Under the pieces are notes generated by a model. The model had not been told where the DNA came from. It did not search any database and saw only the letters and a list, made by a program, of their open reading frames with translations. Source: Auanema rhodensis (Eukaryota; Nematoda; Chromadorea; Rhabditida; Rhabditidae). From it: DNA of 64,000 bases. This document shows, piece after piece, positions 1 to 10,180 of the stretch (position 1 is its first letter; every line of letters begins with the position of its first letter). Both the position numbers and the translations under genes were made by a program. The DNA is taken from contig OZ059897.1 of assembly GCA_964057225.1 (NCBI GenBank), positions 3,968,001 through 4,032,000 on the forward strand. The letters are read 5' to 3'.

Positions 1-358
1 CACCGAGATATCAACTTATATATGTTCACGCTTATATCCTCGATTTTCACACTGAAGAAATGATTTTTTCGTTGAATAACATTGTCCATCGTCTTCGTCT
101 TGAAAAAAGGAATCTAAAAACATCTACTTTTTGTGAAATTATTTAGAAATTTTTCGGGAAAATTTTTGTCAAAATGTTTTTGGAAGCAATGTTGAGTGTA
201 CATGGGAACTCAGCATACACTAATGCATTATTTTTCAAACGATCATAACTAATTTTTGTATAGAGCGTTTCTCAATGTAGTATAGTGCATTCGATGCGGA
301 TTTTTAAGCTGCGTCGATCTGTGTTATCAGATTTGAGTTAGCTTAAAAATGCACCGAG

Positions 359-389
359 ATATCAACTGATATATGTTCACACTTATATC
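359..389. other. Overlapping dyads near the monomer start
   Basis: ATATCA (359-364) and TGATAT (367-372) form a perfect 6-bp inverted repeat with a 2-bp spacer. GATATA (368-373) is also the reverse complement of TATATC (384-389) with a 10-bp spacer, so the middle element can pair with either side. Monomers starting with taatcaac shorten the first dyad. The monomers at 1 and 3161 (caacttatat) lose both. This could be a palindromic protein site; that is inference. Confidence 0.65.
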
Positions 390-497
390 CTCGATTTTCA
401 CCCTGAAGAAATGATTTTTTCGTTAAAAAACATTGTCCATCGTATTCGTCTTGAAAAAAGGAATCTAAAAACATCTACTTTTTGTGAAATTATTTAG

Positions 498-532
498 AAA
501 TTTTTCGGGAAAATTTTTGTCAAAATGTTTTT
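498..532. other. Clustered A/T tracts, likely intrinsically bent DNA
   Basis: AAATTTTT, AAAATTTTT, AAAA and TTTTT tracts follow one another here with centres roughly 10-12 bp apart. AAATTTT and AAAATTT flank a TCGGG centre as a 7-bp inverted repeat. The segment is among the least variable parts of the monomer apart from the tttag/ttcag/tctag and gaaat/gaatt switches. Phased A tracts are known to bend DNA and to affect nucleosome placement; bending here is inferred, not measured. Confidence 0.55.
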
Positions 533-539
533 GGAAGCA

Positions 540-567
540 ATGTTGAGTGTACATGGGAACTCAACAT
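540..567. other. 9-bp inverted repeat, 10-nt loop
   Basis: ATGTTGAGT at 540-548 and ACTCAACAT at 559-567 are perfect reverse complements around the loop GTACATGGGA. The dyad is intact in all monomers of the caac type. In cagc-type monomers one pair becomes T opposite G. In the O class (ttaagt with caacacac) it is broken at two places. A binding site or extruded hairpin is possible, but there is no direct evidence for either. Confidence 0.75.
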
Positions 568-650
568 ACACTAATGCATTATTTTTCAAACGATCATAAC
601 TAATTTTTGTATAGAGCGTTTCTCATTGTAGTATAGTGCATTCGATGCGG

Positions 651-701
651 ATTTTTAAGCTGCGTTGATCTGTGTTATCAGATTTGCGCTAGCTTAAAAA
701 T
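651..701. other. Two-tier inverted repeat at the monomer junction
   Basis: ATTTTTAAGCT at 651-661 is the perfect reverse complement of AGCTTAAAAAT at 691-701. Inside it, ATCTG at 668-672 pairs with CAGAT at 679-683 around a 6-nt loop. The same structure sits at 300-310/340-350 and 317-321/328-332 in the first monomer and recurs across the array. In monomers with the gcgct tail the stem could gain three pairs past a one-base bulge. Several monomer types break it: the ttaactta tail mismatches the right outer arm, the cttgaaaat tail gives a T-G pair, and the ccgattt tail disrupts the inner arm. It could form a DNA cruciform or an RNA hairpin; no function is shown. Confidence 0.8.
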
Positions 702-3160
702 GCACCGAGTAATCAACTGATATAGGTTCACACTTATATCCTCGATTTTCACCCTGAAGAATTAATTTTTTCGTTGAATAACATTGTCCATCGTCTTTGC
801 CTTGAAAAAAGAAATCTAAAAACATCTACTTTTTGTGAAATTATTTAGAAATTTTTCGGGAAAATTTTTGTCACAATGTTTTTGGAAGCAATGTTGAGTG
901 TACATGGGAACTCAGCATACACTAATGCATTATTTTTCAAACGATCATAACTAATTTTCGTATAGAGCGTTTCTCAATGTAGTATAGTGCTGTCGATGCG
1001 GATTTTTAAGCTGCGTTGATCTGTGTTATCAGATTTGAGTTAGCTTAAAAATGCACCGAGATATCAACTGATATATGTTCACGCTTATATCCTCGATTTT
1101 CACCCTGAAGAAATGATTGTTTCGTTGAATAACATTGTCCATCGTCTTCGTCTTGAAAAAAGGAATCTAAAAACATCTACTTTTTGTGAAATTATTTAGA
1201 AATTTTTCGGGAAAATTTTTGTCAAAATGTTTTTGGAAGCAATGTTGAGTGTACATGGGAACTCAGCATACACTAATGCATTATTTTTCAAACGATCATA
1301 ACTAATTTTTGTATAGAGCGTTTCTCAATGTAGTATAGTGCTGTCGATGTGGATTTTTAAGCTGCGTTGATCTGTGTTATCAGATTTGAGTTAGCTTAAA
1401 AATGCACCGAGATATCAACTGATATATGTTCACGCTTATATCCTCGATTTTCACACTGAAGAAATGATTTTTTCGTTGAATAACATTGTCCATCGTCTTT
1501 GCCTTGAAAAAAGAAATCTAAAAACATCTACTTTTTGTGAAATTATTTAGAAATTTTTCGGGAAAATTTTTGTCACAATGTTTTTGGAAGCAATGTTGAG
1601 TGTACATGGGAACTCAGCATACACTAATGCATTATTTTTCAAACGATCATAACTAATTTTCGTATAGAGCGTTTCTCAATGTAGTATAGTGCTGTCGATG
1701 CGGATTTTTAAGCTGCGTTGATCTGTGTTATCAGATTTGAGTTAGCTTAAAAATGCACCGAGATATCAACTGATATATGTTCACACTTATATCCTCGATT
1801 TTCACCCTGAAGAAATGATTTTTTCGTTGAATAACATTGTCCATCGTCTTCGTCTTGAAAAAAGGAATCTAAAAACATCTACTTTTTGTGAAATTATTTA
1901 GAAATTTTTCGGGAAAATTTTTGTCACAATGTTTTTGGAAGCAATGTTGAGTGTACATGGGAACTCAGCATACACTAATGCATTATTTTTCAAACGATCA
2001 TAACTAATTTTTGTATAGAGCGTTTCTCAATGTAGTATAGTGCTGTCGATGTGGATTTTTAAGCTGCGTTGATCTGTGTTATCAGATTTGAGTTAGCTTA
2101 AAAATGCACCGAGATATCAACTGATATATGTTCACGCTTATATCCTCGATTTTCACACTGAAGAAATGATTTTTTCGTTGAATAACATTGTCCATCGTCT
2201 TCGTTTTGAAAAAAGGAATCTAAAAACATCTACTTTTTGTGAAATTATTTAGAAATTTTTCGGGAAAATTTTTGTCAAAATGTTTTTGGAAGCAATGTTG
2301 AGTGTACATGGGAACTCAACATACACTAATGCATTATTTTTCATACGATCATAACTAATTTTTGTATAGAGCGTTTCTCAATGTAGTATAGTGCTGTCGA
2401 TGTGGATTTTTAAGCTGCGTTGATCTGTGTTATCAGATTTGAGTTAGCTTAAAAATGCACCGAGATATCAACTGATATATGTTCACGCTTATATCCTCGA
2501 TTTTCACACTGAAGAAATGATTTTTTCGTTGAAAAACATTGTCCATCGTATTCGTCTTGAAAAAAGGAATCTAAAAACATCTACTTTTTGTGAAATTATT
2601 TAGAAATTTTTCGGGAAAATTTTTGTCAAAATGTTTTTGGAAGCAATGTTGAGTGTACATGGGAACTCAACATACACTAATGCATTATTTTTCATACGAT
2701 CATAACTAATTTTTGTATAAAGCGTTTCTCAATGTAGTATAGTGCATTCGATGCGGATTTTTAAGCTGCGTTGATCTGTGTTATCAGATTTGCGCTAGCT
2801 TAAAAATGCACCGAGTAATCAACTGATATAGGTTCACACTTATATCCTCGATTTTCACCCTGAAGAATTAATTTTTTTCGTTGAATAACATTGTCCATCG
2901 TCTTTGCCTTGAAAAAAGGAATCTAAAAACATCTACTTTTTGTGAAATTATTTAGAAATTTTTCGGGAAAATTTTTGTCACAATGTTTTTGGAAGCAATG
3001 TTGAGTGTACATGGGAACTCAGCATACACTAATGCATTATTTTTCAAACGATCATAACTAATTTTTGTATAGAGCGTTTCTCAATGTAGTATAGTGCTGT
3101 CGATGTGGATTTTTAAGCTGCGTTGATCTGTGTTATCAGATTTGAGTTAGCTTAAAAATG

Positions 3161-5478
3161 CACCGAGATATCAACTTATATATGTTCACGCTTATATCCT
3201 CGATTTTCACACTGAAGAAATGATTTTTTCGTTGAATAACATTGTCCATCGTCTTCGTCTTGAAAAAAGGAATCTAAAAACATCTACTTTTTGTGAAATT
3301 ATTTAGAAATTTTTCGGGAAAATTTTTGTCAAAATGTTTTTGGAAGCAATGTTGAGTGTACATGGGAACTCAGCATACACTAATGCATTATTTTTCAAAC
3401 GATCATAACTAATTTTTGTATAGAGCGTTTCTCAATGTAGTATAGTGCATTCGATGCGGATTTTTAAGCTGCGTCGATCTGTGTTATCAGATTTGAGTTA
3501 GCTTAAAAATGCACCGAGATATCAACTGATATATGTTCACACTTATATCCTCGATTTTCACCCTGAAGAAATGATTTTTTCGTTAAAAAACATTGTCCAT
3601 CGTATTCGTCTTGAAAAAAGGAATCTAAAAACATCTACTTTTTGTGAAATTATTTAGAAATTTTTCGGGAAAATTTTTGTCAAAATGTTTTTGGAAGCAA
3701 TGTTGAGTGTACATGGGAACTCAACATACACTAATGCATTATTTTTCAAACGATCATAACTAATTTTTGTATAGAGCGTTTCTCATTGTAGTATAGTGCA
3801 TTCGATGCGGATTTTTAAGCTGCGTTGATCTGTGTTATCAGATTTGCGCTAGCTTAAAAATGCACCGAGTAATCAACTGATATAGGTTCACACTTATATC
3901 CTCGATTTTCACCCTGAAGAATTAATTTTTTCGTTGAATAACATTGTCCATCGTCTTTGCCTTGAAAAAAGAAATCTAAAAACATCTACTTTTTGTGAAA
4001 TTATTTAGAAATTTTTCGGGAAAATTTTTGTCACAATGTTTTTGGAAGCAATGTTGAGTGTACATGGGAACTCAGCATACACTAATGCATTATTTTTCAA
4101 ACGATCATAACTAATTTTCGTATAGAGCGTTTCTCAATGTAGTATAGTGCTGTCGATGCGGATTTTTAAGCTGCGTTGATCTGTGTTATCAGATTTGAGT
4201 TAGCTTAAAAATGCACCGAGATATCAACTGATATATGTTCACGCTTATATCCTCGATTTTCACCCTGAAGAAATGATTGTTTCGTTGAATAACATTGTCC
4301 ATCGTCTTCGTCTTGAAAAAAGGAATCTAAAAACATCTACTTTTTGTGAAATTATTTAGAAATTTTTCGGGAAAATTTTTGTCAAAATGTTTTTGGAAGC
4401 AATGTTGAGTGTACATGGGAACTCAGCATACACTAATGCATTATTTTTCAAACGATCATAACTAATTTTTGTATAGAGCGTTTCTCAATGTAGTATAGTG
4501 CTGTCGATGTGGATTTTTAAGCTGCGTTGATCTGTGTTATCAGATTTGAGTTAGCTTAAAAATGCACCGAGATATCAACTGATATATGTTCACGCTTATA
4601 TCCTCGATTTTCACACTGAAGAAATGATTTTTTCGTTGAATAACATTGTCCATCGTCTTTGCCTTGAAAAAAGAAATCTAAAAACATCTACTTTTTGTGA
4701 AATTATTTAGAAATTTTTCGGGAAAATTTTTGTCACAATGTTTTTGGAAGCAATGTTGAGTGTACATGGGAACTCAGCATACACTAATGCATTATTTTTC
4801 AAACGATCATAACTAATTTTCGTATAGAGCGTTTCTCAATGTAGTATAGTGCTGTCGATGCGGATTTTTAAGCTGCGTTGATCTGTGTTATCAGATTTGA
4901 GTTAGCTTAAAAATGCACCGAGATATCAACTGATATATGTTCACACTTATATCCTCGATTTTCACCCTGAAGAAATGATTTTTTCGTTGAATAACATTGT
5001 CCATCGTCTTCGTCTTGAAAAAAGGAATCTAAAAACATCTACTTTTTGTGAAATTATTTAGAAATTTTTCGGGAAAATTTTTGTCACAATGTTTTTGGAA
5101 GCAATGTTGAGTGTACATGGGAACTCAGCATACACTAATGCATTATTTTTCAAACGATCATAACTAATTTTTGTATAGAGCGTTTCTCAATGTAGTATAG
5201 TGCTGTCGATGTGGATTTTTAAGCTGCGTTGATCTGTGTTATCAGATTTGAGTTAGCTTAAAAATGCACCGAGATATCAACTGATATATGTTCACGCTTA
5301 TATCCTCGATTTTCACACTGAAGAAATGATTTTTTCGTTGAATAACATTGTCCATCGTCTTCGTTTTGAAAAAAGGAATCTAAAAACATCTACTTTTTGT
5401 GAAATTATTTAGAAATTTTTCGGGAAAATTTTTGTCAAAATGTTTTTGGAAGCAATGTTGAGTGTACATGGGAACTCA
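3161..5478. repeat. 9-monomer higher-order repeat, partial copy 2
   Basis: Wherever I compared it, this stretch matches 1-2318 at a constant offset of 3160, including the caacttatat start, the gattgtttcg mark and the cgttttg mark. The match ends at 5479, where G replaces the A found at 2319. The last two and a half monomers of the unit are missing and the sequence switches to first-monomer type. Confidence 0.88.
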
Positions 5479-5617
5479 GCATACACTAATGCATTATTTT
5501 TCAAACGATCATAACTAATTTTTGTATAGAGCGTTTCTCAATGTAGTATAGTGCATTCGATGCGGATTTTTAAGCTGCGTCGATCTGTGTTATCAGATTT
5601 GAGTTAGCTTAAAAATG
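5267..5617. repeat. Hybrid monomer from unequal exchange (7th x 1st)
   Basis: The left part carries the seventh-monomer mark (C to T at 5365, giving cgttttg). The right part, from 5479 on, is first-monomer type (cagc, tgcattcg, gcgtcg, gagttagctta). From 5366 to 6384 the sequence matches 100-1118 at offset 5266, ending where gattgtttcg is replaced by gattttttcg at 6385. The switch therefore lies between 5365 and 5479, in sequence shared by both parents. Confidence 0.85.
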
Positions 5618-7021
5618 CACCGAGATATCAACTGATATATGTTCACACTTATATCCTCGATTTTCACCCTGAAGAAATGATTTTTTCGTTAAAAAACATT
5701 GTCCATCGTATTCGTCTTGAAAAAAGGAATCTAAAAACATCTACTTTTTGTGAAATTATTTAGAAATTTTTCGGGAAAATTTTTGTCAAAATGTTTTTGG
5801 AAGCAATGTTGAGTGTACATGGGAACTCAACATACACTAATGCATTATTTTTCAAACGATCATAACTAATTTTTGTATAGAGCGTTTCTCATTGTAGTAT
5901 AGTGCATTCGATGCGGATTTTTAAGCTGCGTTGATCTGTGTTATCAGATTTGCGCTAGCTTAAAAATGCACCGAGTAATCAACTGATATAGGTTCACACT
6001 TATATCCTCGATTTTCACCCTGAAGAATTAATTTTTTCGTTGAATAACATTGTCCATCGTCTTTGCCTTGAAAAAAGAAATCTAAAAACATCTACTTTTT
6101 GTGAAATTATTTAGAAATTTTTCGGGAAAATTTTTGTCACAATGTTTTTGGAAGCAATGTTGAGTGTACATGGGAACTCAGCATACACTAATGCATTATT
6201 TTTCAAACGATCATAACTAATTTTCGTATAGAGCGTTTCTCAATGTAGTATAGTGCTGTCGATGCGGATTTTTAAGCTGCGTTGATCTGTGTTATCAGAT
6301 TTGAGTTAGCTTAAAAATGCACCGAGATATCAACTGATATATGTTCACGCTTATATCCTCGATTTTCACCCTGAAGAAATGATTTTTTCGTTGAATAACA
6401 TTGTCCATCGTCTTCGTCTTGAAAAAAGGAATCTAAAAACATCTACTTTTTGTGAAATTATTTAGAAATTTTTCGGGAAAATTTTTGTCACAATGTTTTT
6501 GGAAGCAATGTTGAGTGTACATGGGAACTCAACATACACTAATGCATTATTTTTCAAACGATCATAACTAATTTTTGTATAGAGCGTTTCTCATTGTAGT
6601 AAAGTGCATTCGATGCGGATTTTTAAGCTGCGTTGATCTGTGTTATCAGATTTGCGCTAGCTTAAAAATGCACCGAGTAATCAACTGATATAGGTTCACA
6701 CTTATATCCTCGATTTTCACCCTGAAGAATTAATTTTTTCGTTGAATAACATTGTCCATCGTCTTTGCCTTGAAAAAAGAAATCTAAAAACATCTACTTT
6801 TTGTGAAATTATTTAGAAATTTTTCGGGAAAATTTTTGTCACAATGTTTTTGGAAGCAATGTTGAGTGTACATGGGAACTCAGCATACACTAATGCATTA
6901 TTTTTCAAACGATCATAACTAATTTTTGTATAGAGCGTTTCTCAATGTAGTATAGTGCTGTCGATGTGGATTTTTAAGCTGCGTTGATCTGTGTTATCAG
7001 ATTTGAGTTAGCTTAAAAATG
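5267..7021. repeat. 5-monomer higher-order repeat (1755 bp), founded by the hybrid
   Basis: Monomers start at 5267, 5618, 5969, 6320 and 6671. The hybrid monomer (cgttttg on the left, first-monomer type on the right) reappears at 7022, 1755 bp later, followed again by the gttaaaaaac and taatcaac types at 7373 and 7724. The hybrid was therefore copied after it formed. Near 6601 the rare tagtaaagtg appears, shared with 9410. Confidence 0.75.
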
Positions 7022-10000
7022 CACCGAGATATCAACTGATATATGTTCACGCTTATATCCTCGATTTTCACACTGAAGAAATGATTTTTTCGTTGAATAA
7101 CATTGTCCATCGTCTTCGTTTTGAAAAAAGGAATCTAAAAACATCTACTTTTTGTGAAATTATTTAGAAATTTTTCGGGAAAATTTTTGTCAAAATGTTT
7201 TTGGAAGCAATGTTGAGTGTACATGGGAACTCAGCATACACTAATGCATTATTTTTCAAACGATCATAACTAATTTTTGTATAGAGCGTTTCTCAATGTA
7301 GTATAGTGCATTCGATGCGGATTTTTAAGCTGCGTCGATCTGTGTTATCAGATTTGAGTTAGCTTAAAAATGCACCGAGATATCAACTGATATATGTTCA
7401 CACTTATATCCTCGATTTTCACCCTGAAGAAATGATTTTTTCGTTAAAAAACATTGTCCATCGTATTCGTCTTGAAAAAAGAAATCTAAAAACATCTACT
7501 TTTTGTGAAATTATTTAGAAATTTTTCGGGAAAATTTTTGTCAAAATGTTTTTGGAAGCAATGTTGAGTGTACATGGGAACTCAACATACACTAATGCAT
7601 TATTTTTCAAACGATCATAACTAATTTTTGTATAGAGCGTTTCTCATTGTAGTATAGTGCATTCGATGCGGATTTTTAAGCTGCGTTGATCTGTGTTATC
7701 AGATTTGCGCTAGCTTAAAAATGCACCGAGTAATCAACTGATATAGGTTCACACTTATATCCTCGATTTTCACCCTGAAGAATTAATTTTTTCGTTGAAT
7801 AACATTGTCCATCGTCTTTGCCTTGAAAAAAGAAATCTAAAAACATCTACTTTTTGTGAAATTATTTAGAAATTTTTCGGGAAAATTTTTGTCACAATGT
7901 TTTTGGAAGCAATGTTGAGTGTACATGGGAACTCAGCATACACTAATGCATTATTTTTCAAACGATCATAACTAATTTTTGTATAGAGCGTTTCTCAATG
8001 TAGTATAGTGCATTCGATGCGGATTTTTAAGCTGCGTCGATCTGTGTTATCAGATTTGCGCTAGCTTGAAAATGCACCGAGATATCAACTGATATAGGTT
8101 CACACTTATATCCTCGATTTTCACCCTGACGAATTAATTTTTTCGTTGAATAACATTGTCCATCGTCTTTGCCTTGAAAAAAGGAATCTAAAAACATCTA
8201 CTTTTTGTGAAATTATTTAGAAATTTTTCGGGAAAATTTTTGTCACAATGTTTTTGGAAGCAATGTTGAGTGTACATGGGAACTCAACATACACTAATGC
8301 ATTATTTTTCAAACGATCATAACTAATTTTTGTATAGAGCGTTTCTCATTGTAGTATAGTGCATTCGATGCGGATTTTTAAGCTGCGTTGATCTGTGTTA
8401 TCAGATTTGCGCTAGCTTAAAAATGCACCGAGTAATCAACTGATATAGGTTCACACTTATATCCTCGATTTTCACCCTGAAGAATTAATTTTTTCGTTGA
8501 ATAACATTGTCCATCGTCTTTGCCTTGAAAAAAGAAATCTAAAAACATCTACTTTTTGTGAAATTATTTAGAAATTTTTCGGGAAAATTTTTGTCACAAT
8601 GTTTTTGGAAGCAATGTTGAGTGTACATGGGAACTCAGCATACACTAATGCATTATTTTTCAAACGATCATAACTAATTTTCGTATAGAGCGTTTCTCAA
8701 TGTAGTATAGTGCTGTCGATGCGGATTTTTAAGCTGCGTTGATCTGTGTTATCAGATTTGAGTTAGCTTAAAAATGCACCGAGATATCAACTGATATATG
8801 TTCACGCTTATATCCTCGATTTTCACCCTGAAGAAATGATTTTTTCGTTGAATAACATTGTCCATCGTCTTCGTTTTAAAAAAAGGAATCTAAAAACATC
8901 TACTTTTTGTGAAATTATTTAGAAATTTTTCGGGAAAATTTTTGTCAAAATGTTTTTGGAAGCAATGTTGAGTGTACATGGGAACTCAGCATACACTAAT
9001 GCATTATTTTTCAAACGATCATAACTAATTTTTGTATAGAGCGTTTCTCAATGTAGTATAGTGCATTCGATGCGGATTTTTAAGCTGCGTTGATCTGTGT
9101 TATCAGATTTGAGTTAGCTTAAAAATGCACCGAGATATCAACTGATATATGTTCACGCTTATATCCTCGATTTTCACACTGAAGAAATGATTATTTCGTT
9201 GAATAACATTGTCCATCGTCTTCGTCTTGAAAAAAGGAATCTAAAAACATCTACTTTTTGTGAAATTATTTAGAAATTTTTCGGGAAAATTTTTGTCAAA
9301 ATGTTTTTGGAAGCAATGTTGAGTGTACATGGGAACTCAACATACACTAGTGCATTATTTTTCAAACGATCATAACTAATTTTTGTATAGAGCGTTTCTC
9401 ATTGTAGTAAAGTGCATTCGATGCGGATTTTTAAGCTGCGTTGATCTGTGTTATCAGATTTGCGCTAGCTTAAAAATGCACCGAGTAATCAACTGATATA
9501 GGTTCACACTTATATCCTCGATTTTCACCCTGAAGAATTAATTTTTTCGTTGAATAACATTGTCCATCGTCTTTGCCTTGAAAAAAGAAATCTAAAAACA
9601 TCTACTTTTTGTGAAATTATTTAGAAATTTTTCGGGAAAATTTTTGTCACAATGTTTTTGGAAGCAATGTTGAGTGTACATGGGAACTCAGCATACACTA
9701 ATGCATTATTTTTCAAACGATCATAACTAATTTTTGTATAGATCGTTTCTCAATGTAGTATAGTGCTGTCGATGTGGATTTTTAAGCTGCGTTGATCTGT
9801 GTTATCAGATTTGAGTTAGCTTAAAAATGCACCGAGATATCAACTGATATATGTTCACGCTTATATCCTCGATTTTCACACTGAAGAAATGATTTTTTCG
9901 TTGAATAACATTGTCCATCGTCTTCGTTTTAAAAAAAGGAATCTAAAAACATCTACTTTTTGTGAAATTATTTAGAAATTTTTCGGGAAAATTTTTGTCA

Positions 10001-10180
10001 AAATGTTTTTGGAAGCAATGTTGAGTGTACATGGGAACTCAGCATACACTAATGCATTATTTTTCAAACGATCATAACTAATTTTTGTATAGAGCGTTTC
10101 TCAATGTAGTATAGTGCATTCGATGCGGATTTTTAAGCTGCGTCGATCTGTGTTATCAGATTTGAGTTAGCTTAAAAATG
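7022..10180. repeat. Nine mixed monomers with irregular order
   Basis: Monomers start at 7022, 7373, 7724, 8075, 8426, 8777, 9128, 9479 and 9830. The one at 8075 introduces cctgacg, seen again at 11234, 13691, 25632 and 27036. The ones at 8777 and 9830 share cgttttaaa at 1053-bp spacing. The one at 9128 carries gattatttcg, repeated at 11936 and 15095. No single unit repeats cleanly here. Confidence 0.7.

Larger units (their letters stand above)
352..702. repeat. Representative satellite monomer (351 bp) and its anatomy
   Basis: This monomer shows the general layout. It begins with a dyad-rich GATATC-like segment (359-389). An A/T-rich middle follows, with the diagnostic block after the T-run near 416-450. 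Next come clustered A/T tracts around 498-532, a 9-bp stem-loop (540-567), a variable segment, and a two-tier stem-loop ending at the monomer junction (651-701). Positions that separate monomer types include: gatatatg, gatatagg or taatcaac near the start; aaatgatt or gaattaatt; gttgaataac, gttgaaaaac or gttaaaaaac; cttcgtc, tattcgtc or ctttgcc; tttag, ttcag, tctag or ttata; caac or cagc; tgcattcg or tgctgtcg; and the tails gagttagctta, gagttaactta, gcgctagctta and gcgctagcttg. No half-monomer (about 175 bp) internal duplication was visible by eye. Confidence 0.9.
1..3160. repeat. 9-monomer higher-order repeat, copy 1 (3160 bp)
   Basis: Nine distinguishable monomers start at 1, 352, 703, 1054, 1405, 1756, 2107, 2458 and 2809. 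Marker changes include caacttatat in the first, gattgtttcg in the fourth and cgttttg in the seventh. The ninth carries one extra T in its T-run and is 352 bp, so the unit is 3160 bp. The next copy begins at 3161 with the same rare caacttatat start. Confidence 0.9.

Noticed and set aside
651-701. Rho-independent terminator
   Set aside because: The stem is AT-rich and the setting is eukaryotic satellite. The T-run is part of the stem and does not follow it.
352-702. Transposon or retroelement origin of the monomer
   Set aside because: I see no terminal repeats, target-site duplications, poly-A tail or protein remnants. The junction dyad is internal to the repeating phase and does not bound a unit with coding content.
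352-702. Monomer as an ancient dimer of about 175 bp
   Set aside because: Comparing the two halves by eye gave no convincing alignment. A proper self-alignment could still detect a very old one.
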